Of a stretch of DNA of 64,000 nucleotides, positions 38,890 to 49,210 are shown piece by piece. Origin of the DNA: Candidatus Vicinibacter affinis (lineage in GTDB: Bacteria > Bacteroidota > Bacteroidia > Chitinophagales > Saprospiraceae); NCBI GenBank assembly GCA_016714365.1, contig JADJNH010000005.1:1340501-1404500 (forward strand). Reading direction: 5' to 3'. Numbering within the stretch: the first letter of the stretch is position 1; each line of letters begins with the position of its first letter. A program made the position numbers and the translations under genes. The notes below the pieces were generated by a model. It worked only from the letters and a program-made list of their open reading frames with translations, was not told the DNA's origin and made no database searches.

Positions 38890-40191
38890 TTATTTTGTAG
38901 GCCCAATAATTAAATGTACAAACCTCTCAAAATCCCAATCGCTTAATCCAAAAAAACATTCATCATAAGTATAGATCATTTTGAGATTCAGAACAGCAAG
39001 TAGTGTAAAAATTATTAACCAATAAAACTTAACCGTCCTCCCAGAAGAATACATATATTCTGCCAATGGAAAGCAAAATATGGCTAAGTACTCCACAAAA
39101 TTCCTTGACCCAAATGAGCAACCAAAACTCCAATCCCACCATGCAGAAAAAACATAGGAAATAATTATAAAAAGAATAAAAGTGTAGGCCATCTTCCATC
39201 CATTGGATTTAATTATGCCAATTTGACATCCCATTAAAATCAAATAAATAGGAGTATAGAGAAAAAGACCATTGTTTGGTGAAAACCAGATATTGATAAT
39301 TTTCGGATGAAACCAATTGAAACCCTCATTTTGATAGGAATAACTTAAAAGTTCACCAAAAGCATATTCCAAATAAATTAACTGAGGACTAATTGTCGCA
39401 AAAAAAGAGACTAAAATCAAAAAAAATCCCTTAGTGTTTAACAATCTTAAGCATCTCATACTAAGGGTTTCTCCAGGACCAAGCTCAAGAAACAAATAGA
39501 CCGATAGAAAAATCACATTGGTTGGTCTTACTAAAACCATTAGCCCTGCCAAAATACCAAAAATAGTATAAGATAAGACATTGTTATGCCTCATAAAATC
39601 AGTAACAAAAATTAAATATAGAAAGGATGCAAATAAGGCAAAAGAGTAAATATGAGACATACCCGTTTCGTCGATACCATAATAATAGAGATTTGTACAT
39701 CCCACCAATGTCAAAGTAACAATCAGTGCAATTGTATTATTGAATTTCCTGATTAATATAAGTCCAATTAAAAGTAATCCTAGTGTTAGATAGAATGCTC
39801 CCGCAACATCAATTGCCTTATGAAAAATAGGATTGAACCCATCTCCGGAATTTTCGTTTCTCACTGACAAAAGATATGCCCCCAAAAAAAATGGCAATTG
39901 TAATATGGCTACTCCGCAGCTGTATTTTGTAATAATCTTATCGGAAGCCTTATCTATATGAAAACCATCACCAGTTTTGATATCTAACGAATCTGGCCAT
40001 CCTGAAGTGTCATAGCCATAAATAAACGTTGCCGGTAAATAAACATAATACCCGGCTTTGTCTGCCCATAGCTGACTTCTGTAGTTAAAATATCCGGTTT
40101 TGCTGTGCCTGTTAAAACCCAGAAATACAAATAAGCTTAATGCACATATGGTTATTACAAAAAGTCGTATTTCTTTCCAGTTGTTTAACAT
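38890..40191 (-). CDS. GT-C-like integral membrane protein (paralogue 2)
   Basis: 433 residues with about ten transmembrane helices and no large soluble tail. The first loop is LWADKAGYYVYLPATF, again with an aspartate, and a later segment is AWWDWSFGCSFGSRN. The same order of motifs as its neighbour downstream shows that the two arose by tandem duplication, with the C-terminal domain gained or lost in one copy. It lies 68 bases upstream of the paralogue and 49 bases downstream of the GT25 gene, so all three are probably one operon. Confidence 0.7.
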   Translation of the reverse strand: MLNNWKEIRLFVITICALSLFVFLGFNRHSKTGYFNYRSQLWADKAGYYVYLPATFIYGYDTSGWPDSLDIKTGDGFHIDKASDKIITKYSCGVAILQLPFFLGAYLLSVRNENSGDGFNPIFHKAIDVAGAFYLTLGLLLIGLILIRKFNNTIALIVTLTLVGCTNLYYYGIDETGMSHIYSFALFASFLYLIFVTDFMRHNNVLSYTIFGILAGLMVLVRPTNVIFLSVYLFLELGPGETLSMRCLRLLNTKGFFLILVSFFATISPQLIYLEYAFGELLSYSYQNEGFNWFHPKIINIWFSPNNGLFLYTPIYLILMGCQIGIIKSNGWKMAYTFILFIIISYVFSAWWDWSFGCSFGSRNFVEYLAIFCFPLAEYMYSSGRTVKFYWLIIFTLLAVLNLKMIYTYDECFFGLSDWDFERFVHLIIGPTK

Positions 40192-40240
40192 TGAATCAAT
40201 TTATCTGATCATGAAATTTAAATATTGTGCTTTGTGGATG

Positions 40241-40987
40241 CTATCTCATGGAATAAATTATTTTTTTATACAACCTTTGGATTTTAAAGGAGATAATTCT
40301 AAAGTAATTGGCAGGTTTGTCATCAATCAGCGATTTCATCGTTCCGGATAAACTTCCCTGACAAGCGATGGTCGGATGGGCCCACCAAATTTTTATTACA
40401 TTATTTTCGGAACAATGGTTGTGGAACCAATCAATGGGTAAAGCACATTTATTATTTTTTATTTCCCGGAGCAGGTTATTGGCAGCTTTTAGGTCAAGGA
40501 GATAGGCGCCTGCCATTCTTCCTTTTTCCTTAGGGTATAAAAGCTGATTGGGTTTACGTTCGCTGGCTTTAACGTATTTTAAATTTGAATCCTCAAGAGA
40601 TATGAGAAAATTTGAAATATTTTTTGTTTTTAACTCATTCATTATTTTTAAAAGTACCTCATCAAATTTGACGTGATCGAGCTCAATGTCATCTTCAAGG
40701 ATTAGTGCAAAATCTGTTTGATCTTTGATCATGTACTCATATGCCAGGATGTGTTTGTAGGCACATGAGGTGCCATTAGATACCTTTTTCATTTCTTCGG
40801 TAAAATATTTGTCCAACACTTCTTCTGTAAGTTGGTCTTTGTCACCATCCAGGATAAATTGGTACGAAAGATTTCTCCCTGAAATCTGTTGAAGCATGTG
40901 ATGCTCCCTATCAATTGCGGTGCTTACATGAATGATGAATGTTTTGATAGGTGGTATTTTATTTTCTTGAAGAAGGGAAAACTTCAT
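40241..40987 (-). CDS. Glycosyltransferase family 25 protein
   Basis: 248 residues, a normal size for GT25 (LPS/LOS galactosyltransferase-type enzymes). Conserved features are the N-terminal strand KTFIIHVSTAIDREHHM, GTSCAYKHILAYEYM (~72-86), the metal-binding motif ALILEDDIEL (EDD ~98-100), MAGAYLLDLKAANNLL and a C-terminal PIDW segment with QGSLSGTM. These enzymes transfer a sugar to lipooligosaccharide or a glycan at the cytoplasmic face. First gene of a three-gene minus-strand cluster with two GT-C-like proteins. Confidence 0.87.
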   Translation of the reverse strand: MKFSLLQENKIPPIKTFIIHVSTAIDREHHMLQQISGRNLSYQFILDGDKDQLTEEVLDKYFTEEMKKVSNGTSCAYKHILAYEYMIKDQTDFALILEDDIELDHVKFDEVLLKIMNELKTKNISNFLISLEDSNLKYVKASERKPNQLLYPKEKGRMAGAYLLDLKAANNLLREIKNNKCALPIDWFHNHCSENNVIKIWWAHPTIACQGSLSGTMKSLIDDKPANYFRIISFKIQRLYKKIIYSMR

Positions 40988-41348
40988 TTTATATGTTTAT
41001 TCTAAAAAGGATATGATGTTAAGAATACATTTCTCCGGTTTACATTTATTAAGAATAATATACCCCATTTATTAATCTGACGCTACCCAAATTAGATTAT
41101 TAACAAATATAGTTTTATTTTAAGATTGAAAATCGTTATCTTTTATCAAATGTAAAATTTTGTGTTTAAAATTTAAAAAACATCATCATTCCGGAACTTT
41201 ATATATGAGTTGTTTGCGTTGTTTGTTAAAATCTCCAATTACCTAGATTTCCAAATTATATTATTGGTTAAGTCTTTTTTTTGTAATTTTAAGAAATTAA
41301 TGTATTTAATACATGTGTAGTAATTATTAGCTTGATATTTAGGTTATT
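40988..41348. other. Divergent promoter region
   Basis: Very AT-rich (361 bases), lying between the start of the minus-strand glycan operon and the start of the type B T9SS protein gene. It should contain promoters for both. I cannot point to a convincing TAnnTTTG element or an operator. Confidence 0.5.
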
Positions 41349-44300
41349 ATGAAGTGCATATTAATCCTGATTTTCTTGAATATGGCAAGTTTGCTGAGTT
41401 TTGGTCTCCCCAAATTGGAATCCTCAGCTCAGGAAAGACCTCAGCGCAAAGAAGGCGTACTGAATCTTTTGTTTTGGTCAAAGAATATTTGTTTGAATCC
41501 ACAAGTTAGCAATGGAGTGAAAAGCAATTCAGTCTTTTTATTTGACCGGCTTATTTGCGACCTTAGTCATGATAACTTAATGCCACTTCCTCCGATTTTA
41601 GAATCAAACTCTTTTCTAAAATATCTGGTCTACCCATCAAATATTAAATCAATAGGAAATTTAAAGAATTTCGAATATGATCATTCGTTAATTGGATTTC
41701 ACTTGGATTGCAAAAATATTGGTTGGGTAACATGGTCTCAGAAGACAAATTATGAATATTCAGGCAATTTTAGTTCCGAAAAAGTGAGTCTTAAAATGGA
41801 TACTTTGACCGGTCTTCAGAATCCAATATTGAATTCCTTCACACTGGCAAGCAATATTTATACCCCAAAAATGGTTCCCAGGATGCCAACACCCTGGATG
41901 CCAGGTAAAGTTAATACGACTGTTCTTAAGCACAGGGTGTTATTGGACAAAGTAACAAAACCAGAAGATGTTATTTTGTTATTAGGTTCGTTCCCTAATT
42001 CTAATGCTTTTACGAATGAGAAACCCGGGAGATTAAAAGTATTTGACATCAACAATGTTCAATTGAATGTTTCTAATGTGGTTACTATTCTTCAAGATCC
42101 CATTCAAGGGAATATCTTGGCTCCAACTCAACTTACAAATACAGGATCAGAAATATTGTTTGAAGTATTTCAACCTGGGACTAATCATGGAGATATTATC
42201 TTGCTAAATAATTTCCCAAAGAATTCTTTTTATTTTGAAATTGAACACTATAATGAGTATAGCCGTACGGATGATGGTATATTTATCAATATTGGTTTTC
42301 CTGATTGTTGCATCCCTAAAATAAGTAGAATAGACACGATCGCTTGTGATAAATTTGTTTTAAAAGGAAATGTATTCACAAATTCAGGTTCCTATTCAGA
42401 TACTATTAAAGTCAACAATTGTGATAGTATAGTTGAATATGCTATTAGAATTCTAAATAAACCTTTCCTTTCATTAGGGCCTGACACAATAATTTGTGAA
42501 GGGGCATCTATATTATTGACTTCCAGTTCTAATCAATCATTCTGGAGTAATGGTTCTGTAGGAAATAGTATGTTGGTTTCAAAACCGGGAATTTATTGGG
42601 CAGAAGTTGCAAATTCGTGTGGTGTTTATAGGGATTCAATTGTTATTGGTCAGGTGAATAAAATTCTACTTGACCTGGGACCGGATTTTCAGATATGTCC
42701 AAAAGAAGTCGATACCATATGGACTAATGAAGCTACTACTGTTTGGCAGGATGGGTCTATCGGGCCATTTTATGTTGTCTCAACAGAGGGTTTAATAACT
42801 GCCTTGGTAAAAAATCAATGTGGCATAGTGATGGATAGTTTATTTGTTACTGTTCATCCTGATTTAAAATTAATATTACCACAGGATACTTTGATTTGCG
42901 GAGGTAGATCAATTATATTAAACTCTCCTTACGATTCCACAATATGGAGTGATGGTACAATAGGGAAGGAAGTCGTTATTACAAAGTCAGGTAAATATTC
43001 TGCAAGTTATGCAACTGTCTGTGGTCTAATTTCTGATTCTATTCAGGTTGGTGAAATTGCATGTAATGATAGTTGTAGGGTCAAGTGCAATAATATTGAG
43101 TGGATGAAATGGGAGATGAAATCCATTTATGAATTTATTGGTAATTCCAGTAGAGGCAGCATTACTTTAGAGGCCGATATTAAGATGGGAACAACTCATC
43201 CATTTTTTTCAAATTATCAAATACTTACACCAGGTTTTTCACCTAATTTGTTGACCGCCATACCCACACCTTGGATGCCTGGTAATTTGAATACTACCAG
43301 GCTTAGCCACAAAATGATACTGGATGGTATTTCTGAAAGAAAAGATATGGTTATATTATTGGGAGAATTTCCAAATTCAAATCTCTATTCAAAACCTCAA
43401 TTTGGAAAATTGAGAATATATGACCAGGCAAATAACTTGTTGGATTTATCTAATCTATGCATTCTTCTTAAAGATTTCAGTCCTCCACACGATGAAGTTA
43501 ATGTAGTCTTTGGAGATAGGGAATTGTTGTTTCATGTAAAAGGTTTAGGATTAGGGGATGGAGGTATTTTAATTTTGCAGAATATTCCAGACTCAGCTTA
43601 TGTCATCAGTATTGAACATTTCAATGAACGTAGCTCTATAGATGATGGAATTTTTATAAATATAGGTTTTATAGATTGTTGTAATGGGGCAATAAATAGA
43701 ATTGATACAGCTGTTTGTGAAAATATCACTATCAATGGGAGGAAAATTACTCATTCAGGATCCTATTACGATACAATCAGAATTGGAAATTGTGACAGTG
43801 TTGTTAATTATTTGGTCTCTATTTTAAATAAACCCATTTTGTCCTTGGGATCTGACACAATTATTTGTTTGGGAGAAACTTTGACATTAAAATCAAATGA
43901 CAGCACAACAATTTGGAGTGATGGAACTACAGGCAAAGAACTCTTTGTTGATAAACCAGGGAAATACTGGGCTGAAATCAACACTTTATGTGATACAGTT
44001 AGGGATACTATTTTGGTATCTATTTTCCCAAATTTGAATTTGGATTTAGGTCCAGATATTTCATTATGTCCGAATGAGTCTGATACCATATGGACTTATG
44101 AACCATCTACAATTTGGCAGGATGGATCAGTTGGTCCTTATTTTGTGATCAAAAAGAACGGCCTTGTAAAAGCAAATATTAAAAGTCTGTGCGGAGAATT
44201 AAGTGATTCCATAATCGTGAACTATTATCTAAATCCCAATATAGATTTGGGTCCAGACACATTGATTTGTCAGGGATCCATCATTACACTTAATTCAAAT

Positions 44301-45095
44301 TCTGACAGCACATTATGGTTTGATAATTTGAGAGGCAGGTCTCGATCAGTGACAAAAGGAGGTATTTATTGGGGCATTATTGCAACGCCATGTGGAACTG
44401 TAGCTGATTCAATAGAGATTACCGAAATACCTGTTTACGAAAAACCAAACTTGCCGGAAGATACTTTTTTATGTCAGGGAATTGAATTAATTTTATTTTT
44501 ACCCGATATTGATGAATTATGGAATGACAAATACCTTAACAAGATTGAAATAAATTCTCCCGGTATTTATTGGTATTCTTTTTCAGACCTTTGTAATGAC
44601 TTTCATGACACAATACAAGTTTACTATGATTCAATTCCAATTGGGTTTCCGGCGGAAAACTTAATATTTTGTGGACCAAAAACATTTTATTTTTCTACTG
44701 GGAATCCAAGGACAGAATGGTCTGATGGGAGTGTTGGAGCCAGTATTGATATTCATTCAACTGGGAACTATTATTACATGATTTCAAATGCTTGTGGTGT
44801 TTTTGTAGATTCCATACGGCTGGAATTTATTGAAGATAATAGTTTTTTTGTTCCAAATGTTTTTTCTCCAAACGGTGATCAGGTAAATGATTTGTTTCCC
44901 GGAATACAGTTTACCAATGACTTTGAAATGGAAGTTTATGATCGATGGGGATCACTCATATTCAAATCAAAAAATGTTCAATGGAATGGAACAAGTATGG
45001 AGAAGGAAGTTCTGCCAGGAGTTTATGCGTATATTATTAGAAGCAAGGCTTGCGAAAATAAAATTAAATTTGGAACTGTAACATTGCTTAGATAA
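41349..45095 (+). CDS. T9SS type B surface protein with internal duplication
   Basis: 1,248 residues. Signal peptide (~1-18). Two copies of a ~210-residue module start near residues 120 and 577 (shared PTPWMPG, NTT..L.H, ILLGEFPNSN and DDGIFINIGF..CC). Each is followed by an NCDS motif and then Ig-like repeats of ~75 residues with the pattern LGPDTIICEG, xIWSDGxxGK, GIYWAE. The last ~85 residues (FVPNVFSPNGDQVNDLF, YDRWGSLIFKSK, LPGVYAYIIR) are the gliding-motility-associated type B T9SS domain, which directs secretion and surface attachment. Likely an adhesin or structural surface protein; no enzymatic motif is visible. Confidence 0.9.
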   Translation: MKCILILIFLNMASLLSFGLPKLESSAQERPQRKEGVLNLLFWSKNICLNPQVSNGVKSNSVFLFDRLICDLSHDNLMPLPPILESNSFLKYLVYPSNIKSIGNLKNFEYDHSLIGFHLDCKNIGWVTWSQKTNYEYSGNFSSEKVSLKMDTLTGLQNPILNSFTLASNIYTPKMVPRMPTPWMPGKVNTTVLKHRVLLDKVTKPEDVILLLGSFPNSNAFTNEKPGRLKVFDINNVQLNVSNVVTILQDPIQGNILAPTQLTNTGSEILFEVFQPGTNHGDIILLNNFPKNSFYFEIEHYNEYSRTDDGIFINIGFPDCCIPKISRIDTIACDKFVLKGNVFTNSGSYSDTIKVNNCDSIVEYAIRILNKPFLSLGPDTIICEGASILLTSSSNQSFWSNGSVGNSMLVSKPGIYWAEVANSCGVYRDSIVIGQVNKILLDLGPDFQICPKEVDTIWTNEATTVWQDGSIGPFYVVSTEGLITALVKNQCGIVMDSLFVTVHPDLKLILPQDTLICGGRSIILNSPYDSTIWSDGTIGKEVVITKSGKYSASYATVCGLISDSIQVGEIACNDSCRVKCNNIEWMKWEMKSIYEFIGNSSRGSITLEADIKMGTTHPFFSNYQILTPGFSPNLLTAIPTPWMPGNLNTTRLSHKMILDGISERKDMVILLGEFPNSNLYSKPQFGKLRIYDQANNLLDLSNLCILLKDFSPPHDEVNVVFGDRELLFHVKGLGLGDGGILILQNIPDSAYVISIEHFNERSSIDDGIFINIGFIDCCNGAINRIDTAVCENITINGRKITHSGSYYDTIRIGNCDSVVNYLVSILNKPILSLGSDTIICLGETLTLKSNDSTTIWSDGTTGKELFVDKPGKYWAEINTLCDTVRDTILVSIFPNLNLDLGPDISLCPNESDTIWTYEPSTIWQDGSVGPYFVIKKNGLVKANIKSLCGELSDSIIVNYYLNPNIDLGPDTLICQGSIITLNSNSDSTLWFDNLRGRSRSVTKGGIYWGIIATPCGTVADSIEITEIPVYEKPNLPEDTFLCQGIELILFLPDIDELWNDKYLNKIEINSPGIYWYSFSDLCNDFHDTIQVYYDSIPIGFPAENLIFCGPKTFYFSTGNPRTEWSDGSVGASIDIHSTGNYYYMISNACGVFVDSIRLEFIEDNSFFVPNVFSPNGDQVNDLFPGIQFTNDFEMEVYDRWGSLIFKSKNVQWNGTSMEKEVLPGVYAYIIRSKACENKIKFGTVTLLR

Positions 45096-45410
45096 TTTAT
45101 TTTTAATTTCAAGTTTGGTTGTCTTAAATATTAATATACTTAAAATATTTGGAAAGATTTAAAATAAGTTGGTAAGGTTCAAAATATTTATTTGGGAGTA
45201 TATTGTGTTGTTAAATTGATTTAAGTGATATCCTATTTGTAGTGTCTGACTCCTGGCCATGATTTTAGTACTTATAAATGTGTGACATTAATATCTATGG
45301 TATGGAAGCTTTTCCTTTTATTCATTCATAAGTTAATATTATTAATAATTCCGGATTGAATAGCCACGTGTGATTAACTTTGATTACCTTGGGGATTACA
45401 CCTGGTTTTC
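45096..45410. other. Intergenic region with one possible promoter
   Basis: 315 AT-rich bases without a gene. TAACTTTG at 45375-45382 fits TAnnTTTG and lies 28 bases before the next ATG; a TTG at 45356-45358 is only 16 bases upstream, closer than the usual 19. Confidence 0.45.
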
Positions 45411-46019
45411 ATGTGTTCATCCAAAAGAATGGAGATTGAATTTGATTCCTTAATTAACAGCTTCTTGACTGATCGGGTCGGCATAGATGAACATTTTCTT
45501 ACCATTGAATTGGCTGCTCAGCTTAAAACAAATTTATGCGCACTTGATCTAAGTAATCAATTTGTCCCCGCCGGAGTGGGTAATAAAGAAATTTATGTAA
45601 CAGATTCCTTAGTTCGTGGAGATCGTATTTGTTGGCTTGATCCTGAAAATCATTTTGCATATGAACAGGAATTCTTTAAATTAATGGACCGGTTCGTAAG
45701 CTATTTGAACAGAACTTGCTATGCCGGAATCAAGTCTTATGAATTTCATTATGCCTTATATGATCCCGGCAGTTTTTACAAAAGACATTTAGATCAGTTT
45801 CGTTCCGATCACAGTCGAAGCTTTTCCATGATTATGTATTTGAATCTTGATTGGATAGAATCAGATGGTGGCTCATTGGTCATACATCAGGATGATGTTG
45901 TTCAGACCATAGCCCCCATGAGCGGCAAGTGTGTATTTTTTAGAAGCTACCAGCTTGAACATGAAGTTTTAATTACACATAAAGCTAGAATGAGCGTGAC
46001 AGGGTGGTTGAAAACCTGA
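45411..46019 (+). CDS. 2-oxoglutarate/Fe(II)-dependent oxygenase
   Basis: 202 residues of the prolyl 4-hydroxylase-like 2OG-Fe(II) oxygenase type. The iron ligands are visible as H126-x-D128 (RHLDQF) and H184 (LEHEVL), and R193 (KARMSVTGW) should bind 2-oxoglutarate. The double-stranded beta-helix core runs from ~110 to 200, with SGGSL-like DGGSLVIH at ~152. No signal peptide, so cytoplasmic. Homologues hydroxylate protein prolines or small molecules; the substrate here is unknown. A second in-frame ATG at 45429 is an alternative start. Confidence 0.85.
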   Translation: MCSSKRMEIEFDSLINSFLTDRVGIDEHFLTIELAAQLKTNLCALDLSNQFVPAGVGNKEIYVTDSLVRGDRICWLDPENHFAYEQEFFKLMDRFVSYLNRTCYAGIKSYEFHYALYDPGSFYKRHLDQFRSDHSRSFSMIMYLNLDWIESDGGSLVIHQDDVVQTIAPMSGKCVFFRSYQLEHEVLITHKARMSVTGWLKT

Positions 46020-46038
46020 CATTATATCAATTCAGAAT

Positions 46039-47169
46039 TCACTTTAATGCCTGGCCACTTTCAAGTGTTTTAATGGCATCCTCCAGTACTTTCTTATTTT
46101 CTGCATTGGGCGCTTGTTTGAGCGCAGATCTGGCATGATCCAATGCTTTGGTCAATTCGCCCATTGCAGAATATCCACGCATCATTCCTACATTTGTTGG
46201 CCATGCTCCTTTATTTTTCTTATAATTTTTTTCAAAGGCGAACATGGCTTCGACCGTTTTATTCTCCCTCAGCAGCTGTCTTCCATAGGCATGTAATTCC
46301 AATGGACTTGCCAGGTCGATGGCTCCGGCAATGATTTTGTCGGCTTCATTTTTCTGACCTAATTTGGAAAGGATTCCTGCTTTAGTGGATAATGCTTTGA
46401 AGGAATTAATGCCACCAAGATTCGGGTCTACAGCCGTATTTATCCATTCAAGCGCTTCTTTTAAATTAACATTGTTTTGATAACACCAGAATGCGCCTGC
46501 CTCCAAACTTGGAGGGTCGAATCCCATGGCACCACTTAACTGGGACTTGATGGAATTAAGCGTTTGATGAATCAAATCAATTTCTACCAAAAATGGAATT
46601 CTCCATCTTTCCCATTCGAGCGCCATTTCAACAGAATGGTCTGTCTGATTTGAAAAAGTGTAATCCAGTCTTTCTTTATTTTCCTTTTGATTTTTTTGCT
46701 GAATGACCGGTACGCGCAACACATCCAGGTCCTCATTGTAAAAATAACTACCCCAGCCGGCTGTGTTTTTATTGAAAATGAGGACACAGGAATCAGGGTA
46801 AAGGGCAATGAAAAATCCATAAGTACCTGGGGCTAATTTTTTGCCATTTATGCTGACCTCATTCGAAAAGGAAATGGTGGTGCTTTCGTCAGCACCTGCT
46901 CTCCAGGGCGATTCTACATTGGATCCAAATCCAAGTACACTGTAACCAAAATAAGCTACGGAGGTACCCCATATCTTTCCTTCTCTCCCCTTTACACCAG
47001 GGGCATTCCAGTTAACTTCTATTTCTGTGTTGCCAATGGTTCTTCCGGCCTTGCATTTAAAATTTATCCCTGCATCTGGTAATTTAAGCATCTGGGCATG
47101 AGATGATGATATGATAAAAAAAGCAAATACCAGAAAGTATCCAAAAGTACAATTAGGTTTAATAGACAT
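46039..47169 (-). CDS. DUF2911 secreted protein with TPR-like tail
   Basis: 376 residues with a signal peptide (~1-25, to SSHA). Residues ~30-190 match DUF2911 (APGVKGREGKIWG, WRAGADESTTISFS and GKKLAPGTYGFFIALYPDS). The C-terminal third is helical with TPR-like repeats (AFWCYQNNVNLKEALEWINTAV, GAWPTNVGMMRGYSAMGELTKALDHA). The family is common in Bacteroidota and of unknown function; it probably acts in the periplasm. Convergent with the oxygenase gene, only 19 bases apart. Confidence 0.87.
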   Translation of the reverse strand: MSIKPNCTFGYFLVFAFFIISSSHAQMLKLPDAGINFKCKAGRTIGNTEIEVNWNAPGVKGREGKIWGTSVAYFGYSVLGFGSNVESPWRAGADESTTISFSNEVSINGKKLAPGTYGFFIALYPDSCVLIFNKNTAGWGSYFYNEDLDVLRVPVIQQKNQKENKERLDYTFSNQTDHSVEMALEWERWRIPFLVEIDLIHQTLNSIKSQLSGAMGFDPPSLEAGAFWCYQNNVNLKEALEWINTAVDPNLGGINSFKALSTKAGILSKLGQKNEADKIIAGAIDLASPLELHAYGRQLLRENKTVEAMFAFEKNYKKNKGAWPTNVGMMRGYSAMGELTKALDHARSALKQAPNAENKKVLEDAIKTLESGQALK

Positions 47170-47473
47170 ATTGACGATTTAACACATTAAATAAAATGGT
47201 TTGTTGGTTAAAGATATCCCTTATTCACTTTAGTACTTAAAAAATTCGATGGGGACATGATATTAACAGATTAATTAAAGAAATGCATGGATTAATTCTT
47301 AAAATAATATGTCCATTTCCTGTCAAACTTTAATCTTTAAGATAGATTACTTTTAAAAATATTTCCTTTGTAATTTCACAATATCCCATAGCTTATAATT
47401 TTATTTGAATACTGAAAAAATTTAACTCTCATATTATTTAAGAAGTGATTATTTCTGCACTTTCATAGGTGAT
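47170..47473. other. AT-rich intergenic region
   Basis: About 300 bases between the 3' end of the beta-helix gene and the start of the DUF2911 gene, both on the minus strand. I see no gene and no clear regulatory element in it. Confidence 0.5.
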
Positions 47474-49210
47474 TCAATAGACACAAAGTAGGCCATTTTT
47501 TATAGAAGTTCCAAGGTCATTTTGAATTTGATAGGAATATATACCATTCGGCAATTTTTCTTTACATATAGAAAATTCAGGATTTTGAAATCTTTCCATA
47601 TGCATAAGCTTTCCCAAATGGTCATAAATACTTAGCATAAAGATTTCATGATTCATATTTGTAACCTTAAAGTTGGTGCAATGGTTAAATGGGTTTGGGG
47701 ATACGGAAACAAGAATTGATTTTCTAACGGAGTGCAAAGTGTTGTTTATAATACTACCGGACTTTTGAATGATAAATACACCAAATCCTGGAAATTGAGA
47801 GACCGGTTTCTTTGTTGACCCAATTGCTTGTGCAGCTGAATGACCAGTCATTGGGACGTCAATAAGGTCATTTCCATTGTAGATGTAATTTAGGGTGTCT
47901 GAATATAAATCAGTTACATTGATTACGGCAATGCGTTCACCCGATTTAAGACCGATATTCGAAATATCAATTTTTACCGATGGAGAATTTTCCCAATTAT
48001 AAATCACTAAATGTGCTCTTCCAGTTTCGTATTTGTTCATTCTAATAAAATATTGTAATCCGGTAGTCGGCAAAGTTTCTGAATAATAATTTTCGGGGAA
48101 GTCATCAGGAGTAAAACCCCATAGGTAATAGCCTTTGGTAGGATGAATTCCTCCTAATATTTTATTTCCTTTTACTGATGTAGTGCCCAGCAATTTAACA
48201 CCGGTTCCACCAATTCTTGTTTGGCAAGTCAGAATATTACTATCAAGGGTCATGTCCACAGTTCCATAATTTAGTCCAAATGCGTTTACAGGTGGTCGAG
48301 GCATGTTAGTGCCGGAAAAAGTAAAATTATGCTTGACCACAAGATTTTTGCAGGGTGCATTTGGGTTGTTAGGAACTATAAAAAAATTGTGCGTGCGGGT
48401 ATCGCCATTTTTATTTTCCGAACAAGAACCTCCATTGAATATTATGTTTCCCTGTATGTCATAATTATCGATGGTCCTACCTGTTGACCAAACTCTGACA
48501 TTATATCCGAAGCTGCTAAAAAAAATATTATCATGCAATTTGATCGTACCCGATGTATCATTCTGGGTATAAATTCCATGTCCATGACCTGAACCTGCGA
48601 TATCCCAACCGTTGTTGTAAATTACACAGCCATATAGTTCTGCATTTTTTGAACCAATCCAAATGTCAATACCATCTGCACCATCATGCAAAATCATATT
48701 TATGAATTTGATGCTGGGAGCAGTGCATGAAATATTTCCACGATTGGGATGTCCGGGATCATTGGTGTATTCTCTTGGAGCAGTACTGGAGCTCATAACT
48801 TCCAATCCCCAAAACCACGTATAGCTACAATTTGAGCCTAAGTTTAGAATTATTCCATTAGACTTTCCATCCAGGGTAACCCTCTCATTTTGGTAATTTC
48901 TAAAAATGATAGGTTGTGATTCTGAACCATTGGTATGGCAGGTATAGCATATACCATTAACGCCTCCGGTGGAATCCTGTCCGAGATATCTTCCTCCCCT
49001 AATCCACACAGTGTCCCCAGGCTGTAATTGCGTTGGGTGATCTAAAGCTTTTTGCAATTCCCAGGGAGAAGTAAAACTGCCATTGCCATTTTTAGTTGCA
49101 TTGTATGATACATAGAAACTGGCTCCTTCCAACTTGGATAAAGAGATTAGGACAATTAGAAATAGCAGAATTATAGTGCATGAAACATATGTATTCAATA
49201 ATTTAATCAT
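47474..49210 (-). CDS. Secreted right-handed parallel beta-helix protein (T9SS)
   Basis: 578 residues. Signal peptide/anchor (~1-25). Starts with the DUF1565-like pattern FYVSYNATKNGNGSFTSPW and PGDTVWIRGGRYLG, then a repeated beta-helix with short Asn/Gly-rich turns (~60-350). The last ~85 residues (VSVSPNPFNHCTNFKV, LPNGIYSYQI) are a type A T9SS domain. Beta-helix proteins of this kind are commonly polysaccharide lyases or surface structural proteins; I see no confident catalytic residues. Its start lies 321 bases downstream, in chromosome coordinates, of a D-isomer dehydrogenase start region, with no obvious operon. Confidence 0.85.
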   Translation of the reverse strand: MIKLLNTYVSCTIILLFLIVLISLSKLEGASFYVSYNATKNGNGSFTSPWELQKALDHPTQLQPGDTVWIRGGRYLGQDSTGGVNGICYTCHTNGSESQPIIFRNYQNERVTLDGKSNGIILNLGSNCSYTWFWGLEVMSSSTAPREYTNDPGHPNRGNISCTAPSIKFINMILHDGADGIDIWIGSKNAELYGCVIYNNGWDIAGSGHGHGIYTQNDTSGTIKLHDNIFFSSFGYNVRVWSTGRTIDNYDIQGNIIFNGGSCSENKNGDTRTHNFFIVPNNPNAPCKNLVVKHNFTFSGTNMPRPPVNAFGLNYGTVDMTLDSNILTCQTRIGGTGVKLLGTTSVKGNKILGGIHPTKGYYLWGFTPDDFPENYYSETLPTTGLQYFIRMNKYETGRAHLVIYNWENSPSVKIDISNIGLKSGERIAVINVTDLYSDTLNYIYNGNDLIDVPMTGHSAAQAIGSTKKPVSQFPGFGVFIIQKSGSIINNTLHSVRKSILVSVSPNPFNHCTNFKVTNMNHEIFMLSIYDHLGKLMHMERFQNPEFSICKEKLPNGIYSYQIQNDLGTSIKNGLLCVY

